The notes under the pieces are model-generated. The model was not told where the DNA came from. It saw only the letters and a program-made list of their open reading frames with translations, and ran no database searches. From the IMG/VR virus record IMGVR_UViG_3300025132_000122, positions 1 to 36,819 of that record: a stretch of DNA of 36,819 bases; one strand, given 5' to 3'. The position numbers and the translations under genes are program-made. This stretch comes from a virus. Of this stretch, positions 1-6,664 are shown one piece after another (position 1 is the first letter of the stretch; the number at the start of each line of letters is the position of its first letter).

Positions 1-934
1 TGATTCCGCTGCCGTCCATGTCCAGCTTGACATACGACTCGTATATCTGGACAACCATTTCGCTATCAGCGGCAGCTTGGTTAGGGTATACGTCCGTGGA
101 GTCATAGGCGTGTCTGGCCATATACTCTTGGCTGGTGGTGATATCGTCTGCACCACCTGTGTAGCCGGGGAGGTCTTCCACCACGTCCGGGTCAAATCCC
201 ATCTGGAGCAGTTCGCTTTTGGACTTGTGCGAACGATGGCAAATGAACCGAGCATCTTCTAACGTCTTGGCACCACGGTTAATCAGGAACTCTTCCGGTG
301 GTACGTTTTCAATGGTGACCTTGCCCTCCATCGATGTCCTTGCAAAGGTGACATCGTGAAAGACCTCTTCGACCTGCACTATGTCTCCGGTGAACGGGTC
401 AGGCTGCTCGCTGATCGTTACGTTTTCTTGGTGTTCTACGACTTCTAGCTCGTCGTCTTGCTGGAGCAGGGAGTATTCCTGCTCTGTAAGGTTCTGATAT
501 GACTCTGTGGTGGTCTTTTCAACCTCTTCCCAGTAGTGTTTGACAATGCCGACTTTTTGCATCAGCGCGTCAAGGAACATGTTATATAGCACCATAAACC
601 CGTCGTTCTGCTTGTAGAACACGTGATTTACGTACTTGGTGGCCTGTTCTGCGGTGTCCTCGTCTTCCGGACCTTCTGGTACAAACTTGACTACCCTGTC
701 TCCAGCTGTGAAGATGCGCATCAGGCTGGGCATCATCCACATCAGGGTGTCTTGAACATCGGTGACTACGACCTGACTACGCCCGTCTTCCTCGTTGCCA
801 AACGGTTCTCCATAGAAATACTCCATGGAGCGTTCGCGCTGGGAGCTTATCTCGGAGTCCATGTAGTCCGAGGAGCCGTTGATCTCGCTTTCTACAAGAC
901 CAATGATTTCCTCTTCAGTCATATTATGAGCCAT
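1..934 (-). CDS. Portal protein, N-terminal part (runs off the left edge)
   Basis: This reading frame starts at the ATG at 934-932 and stays open for 311 codons to the edge. The portal forms the ring at the capsid vertex through which DNA enters and leaves. The N-terminal region is acidic and rich in Tyr/Glu, including the segment SMEYFYGEPFGNEEDGRSQ and a methionine-rich stretch LMWMMPSLMRIF, typical of podovirus portals of marine phages. The start overlaps the end of the preceding small basic gene by 11 bases. The C-terminal part is at the right end of the window, so the genome was cut inside this gene. Family assignment is from memory of related portals; the gene position between terminase and capsid genes supports it. 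Confidence 0.85.
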   Translation of the reverse strand, partial: MAHNMTEEEIIGLVESEINGSSDYMDSEISSQRERSMEYFYGEPFGNEEDGRSQVVVTDVQDTLMWMMPSLMRIFTAGDRVVKFVPEGPEDEDTAEQATKYVNHVFYKQNDGFMVLYNMFLDALMQKVGIVKHYWEEVEKTTTESYQNLTEQEYSLLQQDDELEVVEHQENVTISEQPDPFTGDIVQVEEVFHDVTFARTSMEGKVTIENVPPEEFLINRGAKTLEDARFICHRSHKSKSELLQMGFDPDVVEDLPGYTGGADDITTSQEYMARHAYDSTDVYPNQAAADSEMVVQIYESYVKLDMDGSGI

Positions 935-1166
935 TTTTTCTCTTTCTCCCGGAGGCTGTCACAGACCAGTTTACCCTGCCGGGTCCAGTTTTCTTTCTAG
1001 CTTCAGACTTTGAAATTCGTTTTGCCACGTTCTTGGGGCGACAGGCAGGGTATCCACGCTTGTCTTTTTTGCCACTGCGGCCACAAGGCTTTCCGGTTTT
1101 GACATCCACCCACTGTTCGTCAAACCACTTGCCTAGGCCACCTCTACGCTTTCTTGCTCTTCGCAC
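924..1166 (-). CDS. Small basic cysteine-containing protein, DUF5872-like C-terminal half
   Basis: This is an 80-residue, very basic protein starting at GTG 1166. It contains GGLGKWFDEQWVDVKTGKPC, then CGRSG and GYPACRPK, a pattern I recall from the DUF5872 family found in phages and algal viruses. The two cysteines and many Lys/Arg suggest nucleic-acid contact, but function is unknown. It overlaps the next upstream gene by 23 bases in a +1 frame. In relatives I recall, the two parts form one protein, so this may be a split gene or a frameshifted pair. It lies between terminase and portal, so a role in packaging or in the virion is possible. Confidence 0.6.
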   Translation of the reverse strand: MRRARKRRGGLGKWFDEQWVDVKTGKPCGRSGKKDKRGYPACRPKNVAKRISKSEARKKTGPGRVNWSVTASGRKRKNGS

Positions 1167-1338
1167 GTTTCTTTACCCTGTTATCGGCACCTGACCATGT
1201 GCCACCCATGCGTTTGTATTCCTTTGCAGCCCAAGCGTTTGCATATGCGCTTGGATAGACTTTAAACTTAGCTCTGGCCTTTGCCTTGGCACGTGACCAC
1301 TTGGCCGGGTCGTTAGGCTTTGACTTTCCTCTTGCCAT
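1144..1338 (-). CDS. Small basic protein, DUF5872-like N-terminal half
   Basis: This 64-residue protein starts at ATG 1338. The segment KFKVYPSAYANAWAAKEYKR with the nearby RMGGTW is a characteristic conserved core of small viral proteins of the DUF5872 type. About one third of residues are Lys/Arg. Function is unknown. It overlaps the 42-residue gene upstream and the 80-residue gene downstream, so the three are likely translated in a coupled way from the leftward late transcript. Confidence 0.65.
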   Translation of the reverse strand: MARGKSKPNDPAKWSRAKAKARAKFKVYPSAYANAWAAKEYKRMGGTWSGADNRVKKRAKSKKA

Positions 1339-1441
1339 TTTTCTTCCTTACCTTTTTAAGATCAGCAGCGGTAATCTTGTTTCTAGGCGGTGCGACCCGT
1401 GCCAGCTTTTTCTGCTTTGGGCTGTATTTGCTAAATGGCAT
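1313..1441 (-). CDS. 42-residue basic protein between terminase and portal
   Basis: The ATG at 1441-1439 overlaps the TAA of the preceding gene (TAATG), and the frame closes at 1313 inside the next gene. The protein begins MPFSKYSPKQKKLARVAPPR and continues NKITAAD, followed by a Lys-rich tail. I recall similar short proteins beside terminase genes in marine podoviruses, but I cannot name the family. The overlaps at both ends are the main evidence that it is expressed. Function is unknown. Confidence 0.6.
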   Translation of the reverse strand: MPFSKYSPKQKKLARVAPPRNKITAADLKKVRKKNGKRKVKA

Positions 1442-1698
1442 TAGATATCAATACCCTTTTTAGGGTCAATTGATTTTATAACCTTTCTGCGTTTTTTTGC
1501 TTTTTGTTCTAAACTTTTCAGCATATTGTACAAAGGTGAATCTCTCTTTGGAACACTTGACAGCATTTCTTCACGGCTTTGATCTAACTGAAAATGTTTT
1601 TCAAAAGGACTTGCTTTTGCTGCTTCACTAAGTTGCTGAAGTCGTTTTCTTCTTTCCGCCAAAGATAAACGGTCTCTTTTTCGTGTAAACATGCTCAT
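1441..1698 (-). CDS. Hypothetical 85-residue charged protein
   Basis: This protein begins MSMFTRKRDRLSLAERRKRL and is helical and strongly charged throughout, with a basic C-terminus (KAKKRRK). Its start overlaps the terminase stop by one base and its stop overlaps the next ATG, so it belongs to the packaging operon. By eye the DNA is clearly more AT-rich than the flanking terminase gene, which hints at separate acquisition. I do not recognise the family. A coiled-coil or scaffolding role is possible but not shown. Confidence 0.6.
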   Translation of the reverse strand: MSMFTRKRDRLSLAERRKRLQQLSEAAKASPFEKHFQLDQSREEMLSSVPKRDSPLYNMLKSLEQKAKKRRKVIKSIDPKKGIDI

Positions 1699-3131
1699 TA
1701 GACTATTCCTGCGCTAGAGTATTTGATTTCTTGTTCGAATCCGTATCTACGGTAGTGTGTTTTGTTTTTGAGCTTCTCGCCAAAGCGTTCAACTGATAAC
1801 ACTGCGTATCTCATTGCTGAGATCAGGTCGTCTTTGATCGGAACTACTTTTCCGTTTTTCCGATGATAGAGACGCATTTCTTCCAGAGTTTCTGCACAGG
1901 ACTCAAAAATTTGCAAACGGCCTGTTTCAAACCGTTGTAGCATTTCGCTGATGCCTGCTTCAATTGAGTTATTACCATTTAGCTTACCTTCTGCTGGCGG
2001 GTTGGTAAAGTGTTCTGGTAGCATATAGACACCTAGGTCTCTGTACTGCTGTGCCAACTGAATGCCGGAGCCTTTGTCATGCTGTAGTCCGTCGTGTGGG
2101 AAAGCTACAGGTATACCGGGTGTCCTGCCGTTGAGTGCTGCTGCATGTGTCAGAGGTGTCTCTTTGCTTCTCCTGTATTCGTCATAGACGTAAATTATGT
2201 CATCGTCTGCGTCAAATGCGACCCAACTGATGGCAGTGGGGTGATCAAAGCCAAAGTCAATTGCAGCCAGCCGGGGGAAATGTTCTGGCAAGTCGAAATC
2301 TTCGCAGACGATGTCCTCTTCTGAGACAGGAAAGACCAACCCTGAGCCGAACACCGGAATACCCTTTGAGCGCATATCCCGCTCTGCTGGGCTATATACA
2401 GCTAGCAGCTGCTCCTTTGTTTTTTCGTCTAGGTGGTCTACGTCGTCCCATGTTGCTGTTATTAAGCTCTGACCCGGTTTCAGGTCGTTCATAAAAGCCG
2501 AGACTACGGATGTCATCCCCCGCTCCGGGGTGAAAGTCATATAGACAATCCCATCTGTATCTGCGGTTCGCGTTATGCACTGGCTAAAGATTTCCTGTTT
2601 TGGTTCCTCGTCTAGCCAGACAACGTCTATTGCCTCGCCCATGAACTTCTCAAAACCCTGCTCGTAGGCTTTGAAACTTATCTGGGAGTTGCCTCCTGAT
2701 TTGTGCTTGACCAGTACGGACGAGAAGGCATTTGGTACACCCGGTTTACGCACTGTTTCAACGATGTTGTCTAGCGGGACAGCGCCAGTGCCTTTCTTTG
2801 TTGGGTCTTGCGGGTTGCCAAAAAGTTCTTTCTGGATGATGTCTCTGGTGGTGTCGTTTGACTCACCAGCTGCCCACGCCCTGATCGGCTTGTTAAACTT
2901 GTGTCCCTTCCACCACTCCGGGTACTCTCCGGTCAGGTGGTATGCTGTCTCCGCTGCCCCACAGTAGGTTTTCCCTACCCGGTTAGCTGCCATTAAGATG
3001 CGTTGTGGACAACCTTGACCTTCGGTGTGAAACTTTGTCTGGTAACCGTATGGGTCGTATTGTGCAATGCGTCTTGTTTCTAGCCGCCGTTGTTTCTCTT
3101 GTAGTAGCTCTAGAACCTTTTCCTTATCCAC
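1698..3131 (-). CDS. terL: Terminase large subunit
   Basis: This is the ATPase-nuclease that drives DNA into the prohead and cuts the concatemer. The ATPase domain has Walker A AANRVGKT at residues 48-55 and Walker B VVWLDEE near 170-176. The RNase H-like nuclease domain has its first catalytic Asp in AAIDFGFD (about 289-296) and a late conserved KDDLISAMRYA segment with a further acidic residue. The length of 477 residues is usual for the family. Translation starts at a GTG (3131) that overlaps the end of the small-subunit gene by 8 bases. Confidence 0.95.
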   Translation of the reverse strand: MDKEKVLELLQEKQRRLETRRIAQYDPYGYQTKFHTEGQGCPQRILMAANRVGKTYCGAAETAYHLTGEYPEWWKGHKFNKPIRAWAAGESNDTTRDIIQKELFGNPQDPTKKGTGAVPLDNIVETVRKPGVPNAFSSVLVKHKSGGNSQISFKAYEQGFEKFMGEAIDVVWLDEEPKQEIFSQCITRTADTDGIVYMTFTPERGMTSVVSAFMNDLKPGQSLITATWDDVDHLDEKTKEQLLAVYSPAERDMRSKGIPVFGSGLVFPVSEEDIVCEDFDLPEHFPRLAAIDFGFDHPTAISWVAFDADDDIIYVYDEYRRSKETPLTHAAALNGRTPGIPVAFPHDGLQHDKGSGIQLAQQYRDLGVYMLPEHFTNPPAEGKLNGNNSIEAGISEMLQRFETGRLQIFESCAETLEEMRLYHRKNGKVVPIKDDLISAMRYAVLSVERFGEKLKNKTHYRRYGFEQEIKYSSAGIV

Positions 3132-3582
3132 GTAGCTTTACCACGTTTTTAGACAACCGCTCGATTTGCTCGTCAAGCTCTGCGTCGGTCAGGTCAGTGA
3201 CCTCTTTTACTACAGTTTCCTGCTTGTGGACTGCATCGTACCCCGCCCTGGACAAAATGTCTCTGGCAGCGTTGAGCTTGACGTTCTCAGACTCTGCTTC
3301 GCGCATCAGACGCTCTAGCACAGTCAAGGCCAACGTTGCCGTTTCACCTACCCGCTCCTTAATCCGCTTTTCAATATGGAGCCAAAGGTGACGTTGTAGT
3401 CGTTTGGCTCGATTCTTGCCGTTTGAATTGGGCGCAGTGTACCCAGCTTTGTAAAAGGCATCTTCCGGATCAAGGTGGTTGTCCACCAGCTCTAGCACAA
3501 ACTGGTGTTCCCGTTCAGTCAGCTGTGCGTCTGCTGCCTTTGGTTCTGTGTAGCTTGCGTACTTGCCAGTTTTCTTAGGCAT
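3124..3582 (-). CDS. terS: Terminase small subunit
   Basis: This 152-residue protein has an N-terminal helix-turn-helix-like region (LTEREHQFVLELVDNHLDPE, then AFYKAGYTAPNSNGKNRAKR), which in this family recognises the packaging site. A helical oligomerisation region and a C-terminal acidic/coiled segment follow. It directly precedes terL and overlaps it. It is the first gene of the leftward late operon: a consensus promoter lies 43-71 bases upstream, and a G-rich ribosome binding site (seven Gs then AGA) precedes the ATG. Confidence 0.85.
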   Translation of the reverse strand: MPKKTGKYASYTEPKAADAQLTEREHQFVLELVDNHLDPEDAFYKAGYTAPNSNGKNRAKRLQRHLWLHIEKRIKERVGETATLALTVLERLMREAESENVKLNAARDILSRAGYDAVHKQETVVKEVTDLTDAELDEQIERLSKNVVKLRG

Positions 3583-3624
3583 TGAATCTCCCCCCCTAAA
3601 CCAAGTTAGGTACTTTATATAAGT

Positions 3625-3653
3625 AGTATACTATAGATACAGCTTTGTGTCAA
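3625..3653 (-). promoter_or_regulatory. Sigma70-type promoter for the leftward structural operon
   Basis: On the minus strand TTGACA (3653-3648) is followed after exactly 17 bases by TATACT (3630-3625). This matches the -35 consensus fully and the -10 consensus at five of six positions. An AT-rich stretch just upstream could act as an UP element. The predicted start near 3618 gives a leader of about 35 bases before the small terminase ATG. Confidence 0.8.
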
Positions 3654-3746
3654 CAGGTTTTCAAAATATCCCCCAGAATGGACGCACTGGACATGACAAC
3701 AATGAAACACTGCTGGGGGGGTCGCGTTCCTGTTTTGTTCTCCTAT

Positions 3747-3785
3747 TGTTCCACCAATGAACAAAAGTGAAACAATGGTGGAACA
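3747..3785. repeat. Inverted repeat TGTTCCACCA / TGGTGGAACA
   Basis: Two perfect 10-base arms (3747-3756 and 3776-3785) flank 19 bases. The right arm overlaps the first AAACAATGGTGGA box. It could be an operator for a dimeric regulator or part of an origin. Confidence 0.7.
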
Positions 3786-3859
3786 GACGATAGGTCAGCT
3801 ATGCTTACTTATATTGCACCACCATTGGCCACGGCTGGCGGGCGGTAAACAATGGTGGA
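3770..3859. repeat. Direct repeat AAACAATGGTGGA (two copies)
   Basis: Identical 13-base copies lie at 3770-3782 and 3847-3859, 77 bases apart. Between them, CCACCATTG at 3819-3827 forms a perfect 9-base inverted repeat with CAATGGTGG at 3850-3858. Such boxes look like binding sites for a regulator or initiator. Confidence 0.7.
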
Positions 3860-3867
3860 CAATATTG

Positions 3868-3884
3868 GGTCAATGTTGTTGACC
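3868..3884. repeat. Short palindromic site GGTCAA-N5-TTGACC
   Basis: Six-base arms at 3868-3873 and 3879-3884 are exact reverse complements separated by TGTTG. It lies about 140 bases before the rightward promoter. An operator or a chance palindrome are both possible. Confidence 0.4.
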
Positions 3885-4020
3885 TATTCCAGGTTTGCGG
3901 CTGGTTCAATAGTGACCATGGTTGAAAATTTCCAGTGAGTGTGTGAGTGTGTACATAGGATATGCCCGGCGTTGATTTCATTGGATTTCCGGGGATGAAA
4001 AAAAAATGTTTGAACATGGG

Positions 4021-4049
4021 TTGACATATTCGAAACCCGTCCCCATATT
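4021..4049 (+). promoter_or_regulatory. Sigma70-type promoter for the early rightward operon
   Basis: TTGACA at 4021-4026 is followed after 17 bases by CATATT at 4044-4049 (four of six matches to TATAAT). A run of nine A residues around 3998-4007 lies where an UP element would be. The predicted start near 4056 leaves about 30 bases before the first early gene, which has an AAAGGAG ribosome binding site. Confidence 0.65.
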
Positions 4050-4086
4050 CGCATCATCGACAACGCAACACAAAGGAGTAAATCAA

Positions 4087-4296
4087 ATGCGAGTCACGAA
4101 GAAATTACTGGAAGACAAGGTCGAGACGTTGAACCGAAAGCTAGGCGGTTTCGCGTCCAAGAAGCTAGAGTTGGACCATGCCGCGTGTTATGGCGGCTAT
4201 TGTCTAAAGGACTATGACGGCAGTCATCATGTCACGCCACGCATGAGCGGCAAGGAAATGCTTTCATATCTTAACGGCGCAATTGATTGGGTGTAA
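4087..4296 (+). CDS. Conserved early phage protein of unknown function
   Basis: This is the first gene of the rightward arm, 69 residues from ATG 4087, with AAAGGAG a few bases upstream. It starts MRVTKKLLEDKVETLNRKLG and then has HAACYGGYCLKDYDG and a C-terminal MLSYLNGAID helix. I recall similar short proteins in early regions of many phages and plasmids, without a known role. As the first product after infection it may act on the host, but that is inference. Confidence 0.75.
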   Translation: MRVTKKLLEDKVETLNRKLGGFASKKLELDHAACYGGYCLKDYDGSHHVTPRMSGKEMLSYLNGAIDWV

Positions 4297-4300
4297 TATC

Positions 4301-4858
4301 ATGAAAATTTTAATAGCTTGCGAATACAGCGGCGCGGTACGAGACGCATTCCGTCAGCGTGGCCACGATGCAATGTCATGCGACCTGTTACCGACAGACG
4401 CGACCGGCCCGCATCATCAGGGCGATGTGTCTGATATCTTGAACGATGGTTGGGATATGCTTATAGGCTTTCCGCCATGCACTCATCTAGCGGTATCGGG
4501 TGCTCGCTGGTTTCCGGAAAAGCGGGCAGACGGCAGGCAGCAAGCGGCATTGGATTTTGTCCGCCTGCTGATGAATGCGCCGATAGAAAAGATCGCGATT
4601 GAAAATCCGGTTTCGGTTATCAGTTCGCAAATCCGCAAACCTGATCAGACAATACAGCCTTGGCAATTCGGGCACGGCGAGACAAAGCGGACCTGCCTGT
4701 GGTTAAAGGGATTACCTAAGCTTACACCGACGGACATTGTGGACGGACGCGAACAACGCATATGGAAAATGCCACCGTCGCCAGATAGGTGGAAAGAGCG
4801 CAGCAAAACATTCACAGGCATTGCCAATGCAATGGCGGACCAATGGGGGAAATCATGA
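4301..4858 (+). CDS. Compact DNA cytosine-C5 methyltransferase-like protein
   Basis: This 185-residue protein has the core of C5-cytosine methyltransferases. Motif I-like CEYSGAVRDAF binds S-adenosylmethionine, GFPPCTHLAVSG carries the catalytic PPC Cys at residue 60, and IENP at 100-103 is the motif VI Glu. IQPWQFGHGETKRTCLWLKG and a C-terminal FTGIANAMADQWG follow. It lacks the long target-recognition domain of normal restriction methyltransferases, as do other short phage members, so its target is unknown. It may protect phage DNA from restriction. ATG 4301 is chosen because it follows the previous stop closely and matches the family N-terminus MKILIACEYSG. The end overlaps the next gene (ATGA). 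Confidence 0.8.
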   Translation: MKILIACEYSGAVRDAFRQRGHDAMSCDLLPTDATGPHHQGDVSDILNDGWDMLIGFPPCTHLAVSGARWFPEKRADGRQQAALDFVRLLMNAPIEKIAIENPVSVISSQIRKPDQTIQPWQFGHGETKRTCLWLKGLPKLTPTDIVDGREQRIWKMPPSPDRWKERSKTFTGIANAMADQWGKS

Positions 4859-5016
4859 TACGATACAAATCAGACAACGTAGTTTGGGAAGTATGCCCAA
4901 CGTGCGACGGACAAGGCGAAGCGGACTATGACCGCGAGACATGGAATGGACCGCGCCAGTACTGGAAAACATGCGAGACATGCGGCGGTTCAGGCGAGAT
5001 ACCGATAGACGAATAA
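4855..5016 (+). CDS. Small zinc-knuckle protein with two CxxCxGxG-like motifs
   Basis: This protein has 53 residues, starting at the ATG that overlaps the methyltransferase stop. It has CPTCDGQG and CETCGGSG, the paired zinc-binding repeats known from the DnaJ central domain, and little else. It may help fold or recruit another protein, or bind nucleic acid. No J-domain is present. Translational coupling suggests it works with, or is made in step with, the methyltransferase. Confidence 0.75.
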   Translation: MIRYKSDNVVWEVCPTCDGQGEADYDRETWNGPRQYWKTCETCGGSGEIPIDE

Positions 5017-5089
5017 TCGGGTTTACAGATTGCAGCGGGCGCACTATTGTGCCCGTTGTTATGTGCAAACCTGATCAATGGGAGTTATC

Positions 5090-5809
5090 ATGATCATATA
5101 CAAAGGACCGTCTGAAATAGACGGAAAACCAATTGTCGTTATCGCGCCGATTGCTAAGTCACGGAACAGTAAAACCGGCGCAATGCTACAGACCTATATC
5201 CTACGCGCCGATATTGATCCGCGCGATGCAAACAAAAGCGGGCAGGATTATTCCATCTGTGGCAATTGTCCACATCGCGGAACCCCTACTGACGACCCGG
5301 ACCGCAAGCTTGCAATCAAACGGTCCTGCTATGTGAACATTGCTCAAGGTGTCCTGATAGTCTACAAACAGTTTGCCGCGGGGAAATACCAAACAGCCAC
5401 AGACATTGCCGCGGTGGGCAGGGATAGAATGGTGCGCCTTGGCACCTATGGCGACCCTGCTGCTGTCCCGTCTTACGTTTGGGATGAACTATTGTCCGAT
5501 TGTAAGGGACACACCGCCTATTCGCACCAATCGGGCATGACTGGTGCAGATTTTCGCCCGGATTTGTTTATGACTAGCGCCGATAGTTTGAAAGAGGCGG
5601 AACAGGCATGGAAAGACAATCGCAGAACGTTTCGCGTTGTGTCAGACGTCGCAGACGTATCACCATTGGAAATCCTGTGCCCCGCTAGTGAAGAAGCGGG
5701 CAGGCGCACACAATGCCACACCTGTGGACTATGCGCAGGGTCTGCGATCAAGGCGAAGTCTATCGCAATCGTCGCCCATGGTGCCGGTCGCAATAACTTC
5801 ACAGGGTAA
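5090..5809 (+). CDS. Conserved cysteine-rich phage protein (DUF7227-like)
   Basis: This 239-residue protein is placed at ATG 5090 because GGGAG lies six bases upstream; an earlier in-frame ATG at 5078 sits before that site. Two cysteine clusters stand out: CGNCPHRG with a later Cys, and CHTCGLC near the C-terminus, suggesting metal or Fe-S binding. Segments such as VRLGTYGDPAAVPSYVWDEL and GHTAYSHQSG are familiar from a widespread phage and plasmid family of unknown function; the DUF number is from memory. It is the last gene before a strong terminator. Confidence 0.75.
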   Translation: MIIYKGPSEIDGKPIVVIAPIAKSRNSKTGAMLQTYILRADIDPRDANKSGQDYSICGNCPHRGTPTDDPDRKLAIKRSCYVNIAQGVLIVYKQFAAGKYQTATDIAAVGRDRMVRLGTYGDPAAVPSYVWDELLSDCKGHTAYSHQSGMTGADFRPDLFMTSADSLKEAEQAWKDNRRTFRVVSDVADVSPLEILCPASEEAGRRTQCHTCGLCAGSAIKAKSIAIVAHGAGRNNFTG

Positions 5810-5816
5810 ACCTGGT

Positions 5817-5851
5817 GGGTGTGGCAAAATTGTCACACCCATATTTTTTTT
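5817..5851 (+). terminator. Rho-independent terminator ending the early operon
   Basis: GGGTGTGGCA (5817-5826) pairs with TGTCACACCC (5831-5840) through a 4-base loop, with one G-T wobble. ATATTTTTTTT follows at once. It begins 8 bases after the stop of the cysteine-rich gene. Confidence 0.9.
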
Positions 5852-5862
5852 CGGACCGCCCC

Positions 5863-5892
5863 TTGAAATCAGACAAACCAGTACTATATATA
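5863..5892 (+). promoter_or_regulatory. Sigma70-type promoter for the middle operon
   Basis: TTGAAA at 5863-5868 is followed by overlapping TATATA candidates at 5885-5890 (spacer 16) and 5887-5892 (spacer 18). It lies just after the early terminator and just before the palindrome at 5893-5910, which would cover the transcription start. Confidence 0.6.
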
Positions 5893-5910
5893 CAATTGTG
5901 ATCACAATTG
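5893..5910. promoter_or_regulatory. 18-bp perfect palindrome, putative operator
   Basis: CAATTGTGATCACAATTG is identical to its own reverse complement. It sits directly downstream of the -10 element, a classic repressor position. The half-site with flank, TACAATTGTG (5891-5900), recurs at 5957-5966. The binding protein is unknown; it could be a host regulator or the small phage HTH protein downstream. Confidence 0.65.
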
Positions 5911-5996
5911 GAGCTATACAATAGAGGTATTAACCTATACGTTTACCACTATTGAATACAATTGTGTGCCGATTGAAAAAAAATGGAGGATACCGC

Positions 5997-6194
5997 TTGA
6001 AACGTGATCAATTAAAACTATATACAACTATGGAGGAATACGAAGACGCTTGTCTATTCGCAGACAAGGGCAGAGGTAAACAGGTGCAGATACGTCGCGA
6101 CCAGTTGAAGCACCTGTTGATGGACCACTCGAACATGGTCGCTCGCTTGAATGACGTTGGGATTTATCCCGTAACAATTGAGGAAAAGAAATGA
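5997..6194 (+). CDS. Hypothetical small helical protein
   Basis: TTG 5997 is the preferred start because GGAGG lies seven bases upstream; a TTG at 5952 in the same frame has no such site. The resulting 65-residue protein has two related segments, KRDQLKLYTTMEEYED and RRDQLKHLLMDHSNMV, suggesting a small internal repeat. It is the first gene after the operator-controlled promoter and overlaps the HTH gene by 4 bases. I do not recognise the family. Confidence 0.6.
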   Translation: MKRDQLKLYTTMEEYEDACLFADKGRGKQVQIRRDQLKHLLMDHSNMVARLNDVGIYPVTIEEKK

Positions 6195-6391
6195 CCCAGA
6201 ATCAGCAAATCCTGGACCACCTTCGCACCGGCAAAGACATCACCCCGCTACAGGCGCTTGGTCTGTACGGTGTCTATCGCTTGGCTGCGCGGATCAACGA
6301 CCTGCGCAAGCAGGACGTGCCGATTGAAACTGTGATCCGAACCGATGGCCAAGGCCGCACCTATGCCAGCTACAAGATGGAGAATGTCTAA
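6191..6391 (+). CDS. Small helix-turn-helix protein
   Basis: This 66-residue protein has the layout of a winged HTH: NQQILDHLRTGKDITPLQAL, a turn at LYGVYRLAARINDLRKQD as recognition helix, then a beta wing (VIRTDGQGRTYASYKM). Short proteins of this type are common in phages. It may bind DNA as a regulator, possibly at the palindrome 300 bases upstream, but this is inference. It overlaps both neighbours. Confidence 0.7.
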   Translation: MTQNQQILDHLRTGKDITPLQALGLYGVYRLAARINDLRKQDVPIETVIRTDGQGRTYASYKMENV

Positions 6392-6537
6392 TGCGCTGCT
6401 CAATTTGCGACACCCCCTTGACCTCTTTCCAAGAGGACATATGTCACACCTGTGAACACGAGATCGACAAGGTGTTCCGCGTTGATTTCGACGACCTGTC
6501 TGACGACAGCGTGGTACCGTTCAATGACAGAGGATAA
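6391..6537 (+). CDS. 48-residue zinc-finger-like protein
   Basis: The ATG overlaps the preceding stop (TAATG). The protein begins MRCSICDTPLTSFQEDICHT and has CSIC and CHTC pairs, consistent with one zinc site, then an acidic tail rich in Asp. Similar tiny Cys4 proteins are frequent in phage early and middle regions. Function is unknown. Confidence 0.65.
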   Translation: MRCSICDTPLTSFQEDICHTCEHEIDKVFRVDFDDLSDDSVVPFNDRG

Positions 6538-6664
6538 ACCCGTTCGTAAACGCCGCGTCCCATACTGGGATGCAAAGGAGGTGATGGACAACGATTGGAA
6601 GACTGAGGGCCTTACCCCAATGGGGTACTATGATGAAATTATAAAGGATGACGACGATGAATAA
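6524..6664 (+). CDS. Hypothetical 46-residue charged protein
   Basis: The start is ATG 6524, which lies inside the end of the previous gene. The protein begins MTEDKPVRKRRVPYWDAKEV and ends with a run of acidic residues (KDDDDE). Evidence for expression is the tight packing with neighbours. No family is recognised. Confidence 0.5.
   Translation: MTEDKPVRKRRVPYWDAKEVMDNDWKTEGLTPMGYYDEIIKDDDDE

Larger units (their letters stand above)
3583..4086. other. Divergent intergenic control region (504 bp)
   Basis: No convincing gene lies here. The region separates the leftward structural operon from the rightward early operon and contains opposed sigma70 promoters (3625-3653 leftward, 4021-4049 rightward). 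It also has repeated AAACAATGGTGGA boxes, inverted repeats at 3747-3785 and 3819-3858, a GGTCAA/TTGACC inverted repeat at 3868-3884 and a GTGAGTGT tandem repeat near 3934-3951. The layout fits a regulatory hub and possibly the replication origin, but origin function is inference. Confidence 0.7.

Noticed and set aside
623-1000. 125-codon rightward frame opposite the portal start
   Set aside because: Antisense to portal and to the DUF5872-like gene; no ribosome binding site or family.
3805-4017. 70-codon leftward frame in the control region
   Set aside because: No ribosome binding site before its ATG, no family resemblance, and it runs across repeats and the UP-like A-tract; its length is within chance expectation.
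3961-4023. 20-codon rightward frame starting MPGVDFIGFPG just before the early promoter
   Set aside because: It lies upstream of the predicted transcript start and lacks a proper ribosome binding site.
5031-5060. Possible hairpin CGGGCGCAC/GTGCCCG before the cysteine-rich gene
   Set aside because: Needs a bulge and has no U-tract; weak as a terminator and not called.
5893-5910. CRP-type binding site reading of TGTGA-TCACA
   Set aside because: Half-sites are adjacent instead of six bases apart, so it does not fit a CRP site.
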